This document shows positions 17,871 to 29,749 of a stretch of 64,000 nt of DNA, in pieces; the first letter of the stretch is position 1, and each line of letters starts with the position of its first letter. A program made the translations under genes and the position numbers. Source of the stretch: Caulobacter henricii (GTDB lineage: Bacteria > Pseudomonadota > Alphaproteobacteria > Caulobacterales > Caulobacteraceae). Under the pieces are notes generated by a model. The model worked only from the letters and a program-made list of their open reading frames with translations. It was not told where the DNA came from and ran no database searches. The stretch covers positions 3,410,001 to 3,474,000 of the forward strand of contig NZ_CP013002.1 in assembly GCF_001414055.1 (NCBI RefSeq), read 5' to 3'.

Positions 17871-19052
17871 ATGGCCGCCATGTTTTCCCGCAAGCCCGCC
17901 TATGCCGCCTCGGCGCCCTCGCCCGAGGTCAGCGGAGACCTGCGCGCCCGCCTGATGGTGGCCGTGTCCAATCCCTATATTGCCGCCAGCGGGGCGGCCC
18001 TGCTGTTCATGCTCAGCCTGGCAGGCCTGGTCCTGGTCACGGGCGATCCCAAGGCCGGGGCACCGGTCGTGCGCGTCGAACTGACCAAGATCGGCGCCAC
18101 CCGCAATGCGCCCGAGGGCTGGAAAGAAGCCCTGGCCGAAGAGGGCGAGCACGAAGCCGCCTTCAAGCCTGACACCTATGACCTCTCGGCCAAGCCGATC
18201 GTCGACAGTCCGGTCGAGGCCTCGATTTCGTTCCCCGGGGCCGAGGAAGGCCCCGGCGCGACCCACGTCGTCGGCGGGGCCCTGCCCCAGGCTCCGATCG
18301 CGGGCCTCACCGCACCGGGCCCCGGCGGGGCCCAACTGCCGATCATCGCCGCCAATGGCCGCACGCCGGCCGAGGCCTATGCCCGGCCGTTCACCGCCAC
18401 GGGGCGACCCAAGGTCTCGGTGATCATCGGCGGCCTGGGCCTGAACCCCCAGACCACCCGCGCCGCGATCGAGACCCTGCCGCCCGAGGTCACCCTGTCC
18501 TTCGCCCCCTATGCCGAGGGTCTGCAGGGCTGGATCGATCTGGCCCGCGCCAACGGCCACGAGGTGCTGCTGGAAACGCCGATGGAGCCGGCCGATTATC
18601 CGGCCAATGACCCCGGCCCCTATACCCTTATCGCCGCCAACCGGCCGGAAGACACCGTGCGCAAGCTGGAATGGCTGATGTCGCGGGCCACCGGCTATTT
18701 CGGCCTCAGCAACTATCTGGGCGCGCGGTTCGTCGAGTCCGATGCGGCGATGAACACCTTCAATGCCGCCCTCAAGGCGCGCGGCCTGGCCTTTGTCGAT
18801 GACGGCCTGGCGGCCCGGCGCGGGGGCGCGATCCCGCGCGCCTCGGCCGACAAGGTGATCGATGACGAACTGTCGGCTAGCGCCATCGACGCCCAGCTGC
18901 GCGGCCTGGAGATGGGGGCCAATGCCCGGGGCCAGGCCCTGGGCTCGGGCTTTGCCTATCCGGTGACGATCAATCAGGTCCGGGCCTGGGCCAACGGTCT
19001 GTCAGCACGCGGCCTGCAGCTGGCCCCGGCCTCGGCCCTGACCCGTCGATGA
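17871..19052 (+). CDS. Divergent polysaccharide deacetylase family protein
   Basis: A 393-residue protein. It has a cytoplasmic N-terminus with a transmembrane segment at about residues 42-60 (GAALLFMLSLAGLVLVTG), a Pro/Gly-rich linker to about residue 175, then a deacetylase-like domain starting RPKVSVIIGGLGLNPQTTRAAI. This is the YibQ/DUF610 family, related to NodB deacetylases but with altered metal sites. HEVLLETPMEPADYPANDPGP and GYFGLSNYLGARF are family hallmarks. No substrate is established. Its stop overlaps the ATG of rppH (ATGA). ATG 17871 is preferred over 17850. Confidence 0.85.
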   Translation: MAAMFSRKPAYAASAPSPEVSGDLRARLMVAVSNPYIAASGAALLFMLSLAGLVLVTGDPKAGAPVVRVELTKIGATRNAPEGWKEALAEEGEHEAAFKPDTYDLSAKPIVDSPVEASISFPGAEEGPGATHVVGGALPQAPIAGLTAPGPGGAQLPIIAANGRTPAEAYARPFTATGRPKVSVIIGGLGLNPQTTRAAIETLPPEVTLSFAPYAEGLQGWIDLARANGHEVLLETPMEPADYPANDPGPYTLIAANRPEDTVRKLEWLMSRATGYFGLSNYLGARFVESDAAMNTFNAALKARGLAFVDDGLAARRGGAIPRASADKVIDDELSASAIDAQLRGLEMGANARGQALGSGFAYPVTINQVRAWANGLSARGLQLAPASALTRR

Positions 19053-19546
19053 CCGTTCCGGCCGCAGAACAGGATCTGCCGCGCCACCGGCCCAATGTCG
19101 GGGTCGTGCTGTTCCAGGCCGACGGCCGGGTCTGGCTGGGACGTCGGAACCAGCAGCCCCCGCCCTATAACTGGCAGTTTCCCCAGGGCGGGGTCGACGC
19201 AGGCGAGGACCTGCTGGACGCCGCCCGGCGGGAACTGGCCGAAGAGACCGGCGTCACCTCCGCCCGGCTGCTGGGCCGCACCGAGGGCTGGATCTCCTAT
19301 GACTTCCCGCCCGAGGTCGCCGGTTCCAAGATGGCGCGCGGCTGGATGGGTCAGAAGCAGGTCTGGTTCGCCTTCCGCTTCACCGGCGATGACAGCGAGA
19401 TCGACCTGGAAGCCCATGGCGAGGTCGAGTTCGACGCCTGGCGATGGGGAACGCTCGACGAGACCCCCGAACTGATCGTACCCTTCAAGCGCGGGGTCTA
19501 TGAACAGGTGGTCTCCGCGTTCGAAAGATTCGTGGGCAGCGACTGA
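19049..19546 (+). CDS. rppH: RNA pyrophosphohydrolase
   Basis: A 165-residue Nudix hydrolase that removes pyrophosphate from the 5' end of mRNA and starts decay. The Nudix box GGVDAGEDLLDAARRELAEE spans about residues 49-68 and matches the consensus Gx5Ex7REUxEExGU. RHRPNVGVVLFQADGRVWLGRR at the N-terminus, with the part RHRPNVGVVLF, and WMGQKQVWFAFRF are typical of the alphaproteobacterial type. It is translationally coupled to the deacetylase gene through an ATGA overlap. Confidence 0.92.
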   Translation: MTVPAAEQDLPRHRPNVGVVLFQADGRVWLGRRNQQPPPYNWQFPQGGVDAGEDLLDAARRELAEETGVTSARLLGRTEGWISYDFPPEVAGSKMARGWMGQKQVWFAFRFTGDDSEIDLEAHGEVEFDAWRWGTLDETPELIVPFKRGVYEQVVSAFERFVGSD

Positions 19547-19572
19547 TCGCTCCCACCGGGAGAGCGACCACC

Positions 19573-20739
19573 ATGGCCAAAACCATCCTGATGATTCATG
19601 GCTATGGCTGCGCAGGCAGCTGCTGGGGCCCCATTGCCGAGCGCCTGACGGCGGAAGGCTACAGGGTCGAGACCCCCACCATCCGGGCCGACCAGCGCCG
19701 GGCCGACGCCCCTGGAGCGGGACTGGCCGGCCTCAGCCTGGCCGACTATGTCGCCGACATGAGCGCTTTCGCCGCTACCCTCGCCCGCCAGGACGGTGAA
19801 ACGCCGGTCGTGTTCGGCCATTCGATGGGCGGCATGATCGCCCAGAAGCTGGCCGAGGCCGGTCTGGTCGCCGGAGCCGTGCTGTTCTCGCCGGCCTCGC
19901 CCGCCGATGCGCGCGGCGCGCCCAAGCTGTCGCCTCTGTTTGCCTTCCTCAATGCCGCCCTGGTGCCGAAGCCCGAAACCCGGACGGTCAAGCAGTGGAA
20001 GACCGGCTTCAAGGTCTGCGTGATGAACGCCGTACCCGCCAGCCGGCATGACGTCCTCTATAGCCGCATGGTCCATGATTCCGGCCGCGTGCTGGCCGAC
20101 CTGGCCTGGCCCGACAAGGACCCCAACCGGACCGTCCATGTCGATGTCGACAGGGTCAAGGTTCCGCTTCTGGTGGTGGCCGGGGCTCTCGATCGCACGA
20201 CACCCGTCGATGACCTGCGCCGAGTCGGCCAGAAGTACTCCGCCGTCGGCGGCGACTATGTCGAATATCCCGCCAATGCCCACTGGCTGATCGACGAGCC
20301 GGGCACGAACGTGATCGTCGACGATGTCATCACCTGGCTGAAGACCAAGGCCCTGACCGTCACGCCGGCCCAGGCCGCACCGGCCGAACCCGCTCCCGCG
20401 CCTGCCGCAAAGGCCGTAGCCAAGAAGGCGCCCGCCAAGGCTGCAGCCGCTCCGAAGGCCAAGGCACCAGCGGCTCCGGCTGAGACGCCGGTCCCCGAGA
20501 CCAAGCCCAAGCCCAAGCCCAAGCCCGTCAAGGCTGCGGCCCCGAAACCCGCGGCGACGGCGAAGCCCGCCACGCCCAAGGCCCCTGCACCGAAGGCCGC
20601 AGCGCCGAAAGCGGCGGCCAAGTCCGCTGCGAGCAAGACGGCACCGGCCAAGGCTGCTCCCAAGGCGGGCACGAAGACCGCCGCCGCCAAACCGGCTGCG
20701 ACAACGAAACCCGCCAAATCTTCGCCGAAGACCCAATAG
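19573..20739 (+). CDS. Alpha/beta hydrolase with long Ala/Lys/Pro tail
   Basis: A 388-residue protein in two parts. Residues 1-265 form an alpha/beta hydrolase: an oxyanion segment HGYGCAGSCW near residue 9, the nucleophile elbow GHSMGG near residue 80, a later Asp (VAGALDRTTP) near 210, and a His in NAHWLIDEPG near 240. From about residue 275 to the end the protein is a low-complexity chain of Ala, Lys and Pro resembling a histone H1-like or PHA-granule protein tail. The hydrolase part resembles the esterase type of the next gene. A tail this basic suggests binding to nucleic acid or an acidic polymer, which is inference. The following hydrolase has no tail. Confidence 0.85.
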   Translation: MAKTILMIHGYGCAGSCWGPIAERLTAEGYRVETPTIRADQRRADAPGAGLAGLSLADYVADMSAFAATLARQDGETPVVFGHSMGGMIAQKLAEAGLVAGAVLFSPASPADARGAPKLSPLFAFLNAALVPKPETRTVKQWKTGFKVCVMNAVPASRHDVLYSRMVHDSGRVLADLAWPDKDPNRTVHVDVDRVKVPLLVVAGALDRTTPVDDLRRVGQKYSAVGGDYVEYPANAHWLIDEPGTNVIVDDVITWLKTKALTVTPAQAAPAEPAPAPAAKAVAKKAPAKAAAAPKAKAPAAPAETPVPETKPKPKPKPVKAAAPKPAATAKPATPKAPAPKAAAPKAAAKSAASKTAPAKAAPKAGTKTAAAKPAATTKPAKSSPKTQ

Positions 20740-20793
20740 AGCGTGTAAGCTCGCGCCGTCGGCTGCTTCGCCGACGGCGTTCGAAAGGCGCCC

Positions 20794-21543
20794 ATGCCCG
20801 CACCGGTCATCATGGTCCACGGCGCCTTCTGCGGCGGCTGGACATTCGACAGTTTTCGCCAGCCGTTCGAGGCGGCCGGTCATGCGGTGCTGACGCCGGA
20901 CCTGCTGGGCCATGACGGCAAGGCTTCGGTCGCCGGGCGTTCGATGACCGACTATGCCAAGCAGATCGCCGCCCTGTGTGCCACCTGCGAGGAGCCCCCG
21001 ATCCTGATCGGTCACTCGATGGGGGGCCTGGTTGCCCAGATGGCCGCGACGCGCACCAAGGTCTCGCGTCTGATCCTGCTGGCCCCGTCACCGCCCTGGG
21101 GCGTCTCGGGGGCGAGTCTGGAGGAAGCGGTCTCGGCCGTCAGTCTCTATGCCCTCGGCCCCTACTGGCTGCAGGCCGTCGATCCTGACTATGGCGTGGT
21201 TCGGCGCTACAGCCTCGACCGGCTGGAGCGCGCCGATCGCAAGGCCCTCTATGCCCGCATGTCGCCCGAGAGCGGCCGGGCCCTGTGGGAAACCCTCAAC
21301 TGGTGGCTGGACCCGTTCATGACCACCAGCGCCGCGCCGTCCGGCGTGCCGACCCTGGCCATAGCCGGCGGCCGGGACGTGATCCATCCCCCCGCCACCG
21401 TGCGCCAGACCGCCGCCCGCCTGAACGGGGCTGTCGAGGTCTTTGCCGAGATGAGCCACTGGCTGCCCGGCGAGCCCGGCTGGGAGAGCGTGGCCGAGCG
21501 CTGCCTGGACTTTATCGCCGATCAGGATCGCGCCGCCGCCTAG
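20794..21543 (+). CDS. Alpha/beta hydrolase
   Basis: A 249-residue hydrolase without the tail of its neighbour. The oxyanion region [11 protein letters not shown] is near residue 8, the nucleophile elbow [10 protein letters not shown] near residue 72, an acid residue in AGGRDVIHP near 195, and the catalytic His in [12 protein letters not shown] near 220. The two tandem hydrolases share layout and probably descend from one duplication. No pathway gene is adjacent, so the ester or lactone substrate is unknown. The stop shares a CTAG with the stop of the convergent sugE gene. Confidence 0.85.
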   Translation: MPAPVIMVHGAFCGGWTFDSFRQPFEAAGHAVLTPDLLGHDGKASVAGRSMTDYAKQIAALCATCEEPPILIGHSMGGLVAQMAATRTKVSRLILLAPSPPWGVSGASLEEAVSAVSLYALGPYWLQAVDPDYGVVRRYSLDRLERADRKALYARMSPESGRALWETLNWWLDPFMTTSAAPSGVPTLAIAGGRDVIHPPATVRQTAARLNGAVEVFAEMSHWLPGEPGWESVAERCLDFIADQDRAAA

Positions 21544-21866
21544 GCTACTGACGGGGTGAAGAGCTTGAGCCCCAATATGCCCGCCACGATCAGGCTAAGG
21601 CAGACCAGCCGCGCCGCCGTCGCCGGTTCCTTGAAGACCACGATCCCGACAATGGCCGTGCCGACCGCGCCGATACCGGTCCAGACGGCATAGGCCGTGC
21701 CCAGGGGCAGGGTCTTCACCGCCCATCCCAGCAGGCCCATGGACAGCACCATGCTGGTCGCCGTCAGGACCGTGGGGATTGGCCGAGTGAAACCTTCGGT
21801 GAATTTCAGGCCCACGGCCCAGCCGATCTCGAAAAGACCCGCGATGCCAAGGATGATCCAGGCCAT
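21540..21866 (-). CDS. sugE: SMR-family exporter, guanidinium exporter type (SugE/Gdx)
   Basis: A 108-residue four-helix small multidrug resistance protein. It starts [20 protein letters not shown], with the membrane-embedded Glu near residue 13 that couples export to proton entry. [21 protein letters not shown] and [15 protein letters not shown] sequences follow, here [13 protein letters not shown]. The [11 protein letters not shown] segment marks the Gdx/SugE subgroup, which exports guanidinium rather than large hydrophobic drugs. A tandem hairpin typical of a guanidine-II riboswitch lies just upstream, which strongly supports the guanidinium assignment. A GGAG site lies 6 bases before the ATG. 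Confidence 0.92.
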   Translation of the reverse strand: MAWIILGIAGLFEIGWAVGLKFTEGFTRPIPTVLTATSMVLSMGLLGWAVKTLPLGTAYAVWTGIGAVGTAIVGIVVFKEPATAARLVCLSLIVAGILGLKLFTPSVA

Positions 21867-21871
21867 GAGCG

Positions 21872-21937
21872 GCTCCGATGTCGGGCGGGGTCGTCCCCGG
21901 AAACGCGAAAAGGCGCAGGGTCGTCCCCGCGCCTTTT
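21872..21937 (-). promoter_or_regulatory. Guanidine-II (mini-ykkC) riboswitch
   Basis: On the minus strand two successive hairpins carry the same core GGGGACGACCC. The first (21908-21937) has a stem of about 12 pairs with a loop ACGA (A-C mismatch below the GGG/CCC). The second (21886-21899) has five pairs, CGGGG/CCCCG, around the same ACGA loop. The paired hairpins with ACGR loops are the definition of the mini-ykkC / guanidine-II class, which senses free guanidine. The GGAG ribosome-binding site of sugE follows the second hairpin by about ten bases, so control of translation is likely. Confidence 0.85.
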
Positions 21938-21970
21938 CTAGATAGGACCCGGTCAGGAACCGGGCAAGCC

Positions 21971-22645
21971 TTAGCGGCTGGTGGTGCTGTACAGGACCTG
22001 GGCCTGTTCGAAGTTCTTGCCCACGGGCGAGCCGTCGGTCTTCTTCAGGCGCATATAGACCAGACCGGCGTGACCGCTGGCCCAGTTGTCATCCCAGGAG
22101 ACGGTGAAGCGACGGAAGTCGCTGCTGACCACCTGGTCGTTGCGGATCAGGCGCAGCTGCGGGCTGTTTTCCCAGGTGGCCCAGTCGTGCAGGGCGCTGG
22201 CCAGAGCCTGGGCCTGGGCGTCGCCCTGGGCGTACTGGATGGTGATGGTGCAGACGTTCTTGTTCGAGCCCGGATTGTCCAGGACGATCTGGAAGGGCTT
22301 GCCGAGGTCCAGGACCCACTGTTCCTTCTTCTTCTTCAGCCCGGCCGCCTTGACCAGGGCCTGGAAGTCGCCGCCGACCACGGCCGGCTTGCAGATCCTA
22401 TCCAGCACGCTCAGCAGCTGCAGCGAGACCGGATCGGTCGTCGGCGGCGGACGGACCGGCTCGACATAGGTGTCGGCCGGTGCGGCGGCTGCGGGGGCCG
22501 CAGCGGCCGGATCAGCGGGCGCGGCCGGCGCGGGCGCCGGGACCGGAGCGGCAGCAGGTGCCGGGGCGGGAGCGGTTTGCTCCTGGGCGACGGCAGCGGT
22601 CGAAACCACACCGAGGGCGATCAGGCTGGCGAGCGCGAGGCGCAT
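21971..22645 (-). CDS. Secreted protein with Pro/Ala-rich linker, unknown function
   Basis: A 224-residue protein. A signal peptide ([21 protein letters not shown]) is followed by about 45 residues of Pro/Ala repeats and a folded domain starting near residue 75 ([15 protein letters not shown]). That domain contains two cysteines, a [19 protein letters not shown] segment and [12 protein letters not shown]. Similar proteins are found in Caulobacterales with no assigned role; I do not recognise a named family with confidence. Start 22645 is chosen because the signal peptide begins there, not at 22765. It is transcribed towards sugE, but 105 bases and the riboswitch separate them. Confidence 0.7.
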   Translation of the reverse strand: MRLALASLIALGVVSTAAVAQEQTAPAPAPAAAPVPAPAPAAPADPAAAAPAAAAPADTYVEPVRPPPTTDPVSLQLLSVLDRICKPAVVGGDFQALVKAAGLKKKKEQWVLDLGKPFQIVLDNPGSNKNVCTITIQYAQGDAQAQALASALHDWATWENSPQLRLIRNDQVVSSDFRRFTVSWDDNWASGHAGLVYMRLKKTDGSPVGKNFEQAQVLYSTTSR

Positions 22646-22792
22646 TATCGAGATATCCCCATCAGGCAAGAGGTCGGCATTAAAACCGACAGACGTTCCC
22701 TCGCAACCCTTATGGCGACAGATTGCGACGGAGATTGGGCCACAAGTGTAAATTCCTGCGACCATACGTCGCGCAGCTTCCCCTCAGACGCG

Positions 22793-22825
22793 AAAACGCC
22801 TCTGTCCCGGGCAGGACGGAGGCGT
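22793..22825 (-). terminator. Terminator of the F1 ATPase operon
   Basis: Read on the minus strand, ACGCCTC pairs with GAGGCGT, with an inner GTCC/GGAC, and the stem is followed at once by TTTT. It lies about 25 bases beyond the atpC stop. Confidence 0.8.
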
Positions 22826-22848
22826 CTGATCGAATCAGGATAAGCGGA

Positions 22849-23109
22849 TCAGGCCGCTTCGACGGCGTGCTCGGCCAAGATCGTCAGGCCATCAGGCCCG
22901 ACGTCGGCGAAACCGCCCTGAATGTCGTACAGCTTGGTGGTCGCGCCGTCCTTCACGGTGACGCGGCCTTCGCGCAGCGTCGTCATGAACGGGGCATGGT
23001 TGGCCAGAACGCCAAAGTCACCTTCAGCGCCCGGAGCCTGGACCATATCGACCTCGCCCGAGAACAGTTCGCGTTCCGGAGCGACCAGAGAAAAGTGCAG
23101 CTTTGCCAT
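22849..23109 (-). CDS. atpC: ATP synthase epsilon subunit, beta-sandwich domain only
   Basis: An 86-residue protein with the N-terminal beta-barrel half of epsilon: KLHFSLVAPERELFSGEVDM, GDFGVLANHAPFMTTLREG and ADVGPDGLTILAEHAVEA. The C-terminal helical hairpin found in most epsilon subunits (total about 130 residues) is absent; the gene ends with a clean stop and a terminator. In bacteria that hairpin can inhibit ATP hydrolysis, so control of the enzyme may differ here. The ATG overlaps the stop of the upstream small gene by one base (TAATG). Confidence 0.9.
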   Translation of the reverse strand: MAKLHFSLVAPERELFSGEVDMVQAPGAEGDFGVLANHAPFMTTLREGRVTVKDGATTKLYDIQGGFADVGPDGLTILAEHAVEAA

Positions 23110-23356
23110 TATTCCACGATCTCCACGTCGCCGAGCGCCGCCTCGACGTCTTCGTCGGTTTGGATCTCGGTGCCGCAGAACGGGCAGAAGCGGATGGTGG
23201 CCAGCACGACGCCGGTCTCCCCGTCTTCCGTCCGTTCGCCAAGATTGAGCAGGATCAGGCCGCTGTCATGCTCGATGAGCGCGTCGGTCGGGTCCGAAGA
23301 GACCGCGTCCTCGAGCTCCTCGCAGCAAAAGCCGACCAGATCATGTTCTTCGGTCA

Positions 23357-23357
<1 letters not shown>
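23109..23357 (-). CDS. Unknown small protein inside the ATP synthase operon
   Basis: An 82-residue acidic protein (EEHDL, CCEELED, TDEDVEAALGDVEIVE). A pair of cysteines (GFCCEEL) lies near residue 10 and a CPFCGTEI motif near residue 57, so it may bind zinc through CC and CxxC. No membrane segment or signal peptide is visible. Its start overlaps the atpD stop and its stop overlaps the atpC start by one base each (TAATG), so it must be translated with both. I know no F1 subunit of this type. Possible roles are an assembly or inhibitor factor for the enzyme or a metal-linked sensor; this is inference. Confidence 0.85.
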
Positions 23358-25021
<1,664 letters not shown>

Positions 25022-25038
25022 TTACGTTAGGCTTTTGA

Positions 25039-25911
25039 TCAGACGGCTTCGGCGCCGGAGATGATCTCGATCAGCTCCTTGGTGATCTGGGCCTGGCGGG
25101 AACGGTTATACTCAAGGGTGTAGCGCTTGATCATGTCGCCGGCGTTGCGCGTGGCATTGTCCATCGCCGTCATCTGGCTGGCATAGAAGCCGGCCATGTT
25201 GTCGAGCAGGGCCGACAGGATCTGGACCGTCAGGTTGCGCGGCAGCAGGGTCTCGAGAATGGCCTCTTCCGAGGGCTCATACTCATAGACCGCGCCGGTC
25301 GAGGGGGCAGCGCCACCGTCGACGACGGCCGGGATCAGCTGCAACGCCGTCGGGGTCTGGGTGACCACCGACTTGAAGCGGCTGTAGAACAGCGTGACCA
25401 CGTCGATGTCGCCGGCCTCATAGAGGCGCGTGACGACGTCGGCGATCGGCTGGGCCACCGACAGGGTGAACTGGCGATAGGCCGAGAGGTCGAAGTTCTC
25501 GACGATGCGGTCGGCATAGAGCCGGCGCAGCTGCACGGTCGATTTCTTGCCGACGCAGACGATCTTCACGTCCTTGCCCTGGGCAATCAGGCCGTCGATG
25601 TGCTGACGCGCGGCCCGCACGATCGACGAGGTGAACCCGCCGGCCAGGCCGCGATCCGCCGCCGCCACGATGACCAGATGACGGTCATCGCGACCGGTGC
25701 CGGTCAGCAGGGCCGGAGCCCCGTCGCCGGACACGCCGGCTGCCAGGTTGGCGATCACCGAGGCCAGACGCCGGGCATAGGGACGCGCCGCTTCGGCAGC
25801 GTCCTGGCTCCGGCGCAGCTTCGCGGCCGCCACCATCTGCATCGCTTTCGTGATCTTCTGCGTCGCTTTGACGCTGGCGATCCGATTGCGCATTTCCTTC
25901 AAGCTGGCCAT
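25039..25911 (-). CDS. atpG: ATP synthase gamma subunit
   Basis: A 290-residue rotor subunit of F1. The N-terminal helix [21 protein letters not shown] and the C-terminal helix with [35 protein letters not shown] (seen as the segment [17 protein letters not shown]) form the central shaft. The middle is a Rossmann-like domain. Length and order are normal: atpA before it and atpD after it. Confidence 0.97.
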   Translation of the reverse strand: MASLKEMRNRIASVKATQKITKAMQMVAAAKLRRSQDAAEAARPYARRLASVIANLAAGVSGDGAPALLTGTGRDDRHLVIVAAADRGLAGGFTSSIVRAARQHIDGLIAQGKDVKIVCVGKKSTVQLRRLYADRIVENFDLSAYRQFTLSVAQPIADVVTRLYEAGDIDVVTLFYSRFKSVVTQTPTALQLIPAVVDGGAAPSTGAVYEYEPSEEAILETLLPRNLTVQILSALLDNMAGFYASQMTAMDNATRNAGDMIKRYTLEYNRSRQAQITKELIEIISGAEAV

Positions 25912-25944
25912 TCGGCGCTACTCTCTCCGAGCGTTCCGAGGGGC

Positions 25945-27519
<1,575 letters not shown>

Positions 27520-27529
27520 TTATAGAGGT

Positions 27530-28084
27530 TTAGGCGCGCTTCAGGGCGAATTTCAGGGAATCGAGCTTCGAACGGAGCGAAGCATCGAACAGGCGGGAGC
27601 CGACACGCACCTTGAGGCCACCCAGAAGGGAAGCGTCGACGCGGGTCGAAAGTTCAGGGGTCTTGCCGAGCGCCGAAGCCAGGGCGGTTTGCACGCCCTT
27701 CAGCTGGGCGGCAGTCAGGGCGGTGGCCGAGATCACCTCGGCCGAGACGACGCCGCGATGCTTGGCCGAGAGTTCGGCAAAGGCGGTGATGGTGCCCATC
27801 AGGTCGCCGGCGCGGCCATTGGTGGCCACCAGGCCGAGGAACTTGCTGGTCAGGGGCTGGAAGCCGGCCTTCTTGGCGATGGCGGCCAGGCCCTTGGCCT
27901 TGTCTTCCGACGAGAAGGCGGGCGAGGCGACAAGGCGGCGCAGGTCGGCGCTGTCGGCATACATCGCCTTCAATGACTTCAGGTCGGCCTCGACCTTGGT
28001 CAGTTGATTGCCTTCGATCGTCAATTCGAACAGGGACTGCGCATAGCGCTGACCCGCATCCGTCGCCTTGGTTTCGTCCGCCAC
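27530..28084 (-). CDS. atpH: ATP synthase delta subunit
   Basis: A 184-residue peripheral-stalk subunit (OSCP type) linking F1 to the b subunits. The six-helix N-terminal domain starts with [17 protein letters not shown], and the C-terminal region contains [21 protein letters not shown], which is family typical. The start codon is GTG at 28084 with GGCGGA about 8 bases upstream. It is the first gene of the operon. The Fo genes are not adjacent, as is usual in alphaproteobacteria. Confidence 0.94.
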   Translation of the reverse strand: MADETKATDAGQRYAQSLFELTIEGNQLTKVEADLKSLKAMYADSADLRRLVASPAFSSEDKAKGLAAIAKKAGFQPLTSKFLGLVATNGRAGDLMGTITAFAELSAKHRGVVSAEVISATALTAAQLKGVQTALASALGKTPELSTRVDASLLGGLKVRVGSRLFDASLRSKLDSLKFALKRA

Positions 28085-28263
28085 TTGGTATCCGCCCGGT
28101 GCGTTGCAATGGCCGCAGACAAGACGTTTAACCCTTGTCGCGGCGTAAAGGCTTGAGTGCGCTTAAAAAAAGCGCTCGGAGAGCCGGTGCTGATGCGCCG
28201 CCCCGTCCGAAGCCGCGCGCCTGATAACACGGGCTTTTCGCAGTCGCAACCAAACCGGCACGA

Positions 28264-28503
28264 TCAGGCCTCGACGCGACGAAACACCGCCGAAGCTGCG
28301 GCCGCCAGGCTTCCGTTACGGCGCCGGGCTTCGGCCTGGGCGAAGACCAGGCTGCGGGTGCCGCGCTCGACCCAGGCGCGCACGTCGAGATCCTCGTCCG
28401 GCCCCTCGGGGCCATAGTCGATGGTCAGGGACGAGGGGCGGCTTTCGGCCCCGGCGATTTCGCGCAGGGCGGTCTCCAGGGCGGCGGCGAGGGACGTGCT
28501 CAT
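28264..28503 (-). CDS. Unknown 79-residue protein
   Basis: A short protein without signal peptide or membrane segment. The middle and end, DLDVRAWVERGTRSLVFAQAEAR then NGSLAAAASAVFRRVE, look like the last two strands of a hotdog-fold thioesterase (a strand, then a strand with dG-lvA-a). It may be a trimmed member or unrelated; I give this as a weak guess. Codon use is GC3-rich like neighbours, supporting a real gene. It lies upstream of atpH by about 180 bases on the same strand. Confidence 0.55.
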   Translation of the reverse strand: MSTSLAAALETALREIAGAESRPSSLTIDYGPEGPDEDLDVRAWVERGTRSLVFAQAEARRRNGSLAAAASAVFRRVEA

Positions 28504-28638
28504 GGGGCCTCAACTAGCGAGGAACGGCAGAAAGAAAAAGGGCGGCGGAACAGGCCCGCCGCCCCATCAGGCGAATGCTCGAGGAAACAGCCAGACGGGG
28601 CTAGGGGGCCCCAACGCGTCCGGATACAGGATAGAGGT

Positions 28639-28962
28639 CTATTTCGCGTCGGACTTGGCCGCGCCGTTGCAACGGCCCAGGTCCTCGGCATCAAGCGACT
28701 TGGACTCGCCGCCGAACGCCGAGACGCGGCCGACTTCCTTGACCAGGGCCTTGCACGAGGCGGCGGTGATGGCCCGCGACGGGGCCGAGGCGGCGACGCA
28801 TTCCGCGCCGTCGCAAACGAAGACCGCGCCGCCGGCGACGATCTTGGTCTTGGCGGCGACCGGGGCTTCCAGGGCGGCGGAGACGCGGCCGTCGGCCAGG
28901 GCGGCACCGGCGAACAGCGAAGCGGACAGGGCGGCGACGGCCGCCAGGGTACGGAGCTTCAT
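28639..28962 (-). CDS. Small secreted protein with Cys pairs, Caulobacterales type
   Basis: A 107-residue protein. The signal peptide MKLRTLAAVAALSASLFAGAALA ends near residue 23. The mature part starts ADGRVSAALEAPVAAKTKIV and carries four cysteines (VFVCDGAECVAA, then SCKALVK and GRCNGA), which could form two disulfides. I recall similar small extracellular proteins in Caulobacter of unknown role. A GGAGGG site 7 bases before the ATG at 28962 fixes the start; the longer frame to 29070 has no signal peptide. Confidence 0.75.
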   Translation of the reverse strand: MKLRTLAAVAALSASLFAGAALADGRVSAALEAPVAAKTKIVAGGAVFVCDGAECVAASAPSRAITAASCKALVKEVGRVSAFGGESKSLDAEDLGRCNGAAKSDAK

Positions 28963-29190
28963 AAGAGCCCTCCAACGTTCAGGGGAGTTGTGTAAGATCG
29001 ATGATCGGCGAAAAGCGTACTGGGTGTTCAGGCTGGGGGATGCAAGCATCGGTATCCCCACCGACGCCACCAGGCTGAACTAAGCACTGCTTAGATATCA
29101 GTGATCAATAATTGCGCAAGCAGAAATTGGTTCGCATGAGCAATTTGTAATCCTGGCCAGCCGATTGCGGAATCGGCCAGGCTCGTCTGG

Positions 29191-29616
29191 CTAAAGGCCG
29201 AGGATGGAGTCGATCCGGCTTTCTGCGCGGGCGTGGACTTCGCGCTCCACCACCATGCCCTCGACCCGCGAATAGCGGCCGTTCTTGCCGGCCTTGCGCC
29301 GCAGCTGGTCGGCGGTCACCAGGCCGGGCGTACCCTCTGGCTCGGAGAATTTGCCCATCAGGGCTGCCAGCACCGCGCCGATGAAGGCTGCAGCGACCGG
29401 GCCCGCCGCGCCGGCGACCCCCTCGCCGAACACGGCTTGCAGGCGGCCGATCAGCAGTTCCCGGTTGGGCTGGTCCTCAAGCATGCCGATCAGCAGCAGG
29501 ACACCCCCCTCGATGCAGACCGCCAGCAGCACCGTAACGAGAATGCCCAGCAGTCGGGGTCGGACGAAAAGTCCGAGAACCGCACCGATAATCGCTGCCA
29601 CAGCCAGGGTGTACAT
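29191..29616 (-). CDS. Small membrane protein of unknown function
   Basis: A 141-residue protein with three hydrophobic segments, at about residues 2-20, 25-45 and 75-90, then a charged C-terminus (LRRKAGKNGRYSRVEGMVVEREVHARAESRIDS, seen as RVEGMVVEREVHARAE). A GTG two codons upstream is an alternative start; TAGG lies 8 bases before the ATG at 29616. No family is recognised. It is divergent from the acyl-CoA dehydrogenase gene. Confidence 0.6.
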   Translation of the reverse strand: MYTLAVAAIIGAVLGLFVRPRLLGILVTVLLAVCIEGGVLLLIGMLEDQPNRELLIGRLQAVFGEGVAGAAGPVAAAFIGAVLAALMGKFSEPEGTPGLVTADQLRRKAGKNGRYSRVEGMVVEREVHARAESRIDSILGL

Positions 29617-29749
29617 GACCACAACCTAGCCGAGGTTGGTCAAGGGCCGGTTAAGATCGGCGGTCTTCCCGAACGTCAGGCTTGGCGGTCGATCAGGGTG
29701 GCGCATACTCGGCCGCAAGACCAAGACGACAACGCCGGGAGGCAAGGCC

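Noticed and set aside
16572..18560. 662-residue open frame on the minus strand
   Set aside because: Antisense to ctpA and the deacetylase gene, both of which have recognised motifs.
28154..28176. GCGCTT/AAGCGC hairpin as a terminator upstream of atpH
   Set aside because: The T run is in the loop, not after the stem, and no gene is clearly served. Left unassigned.
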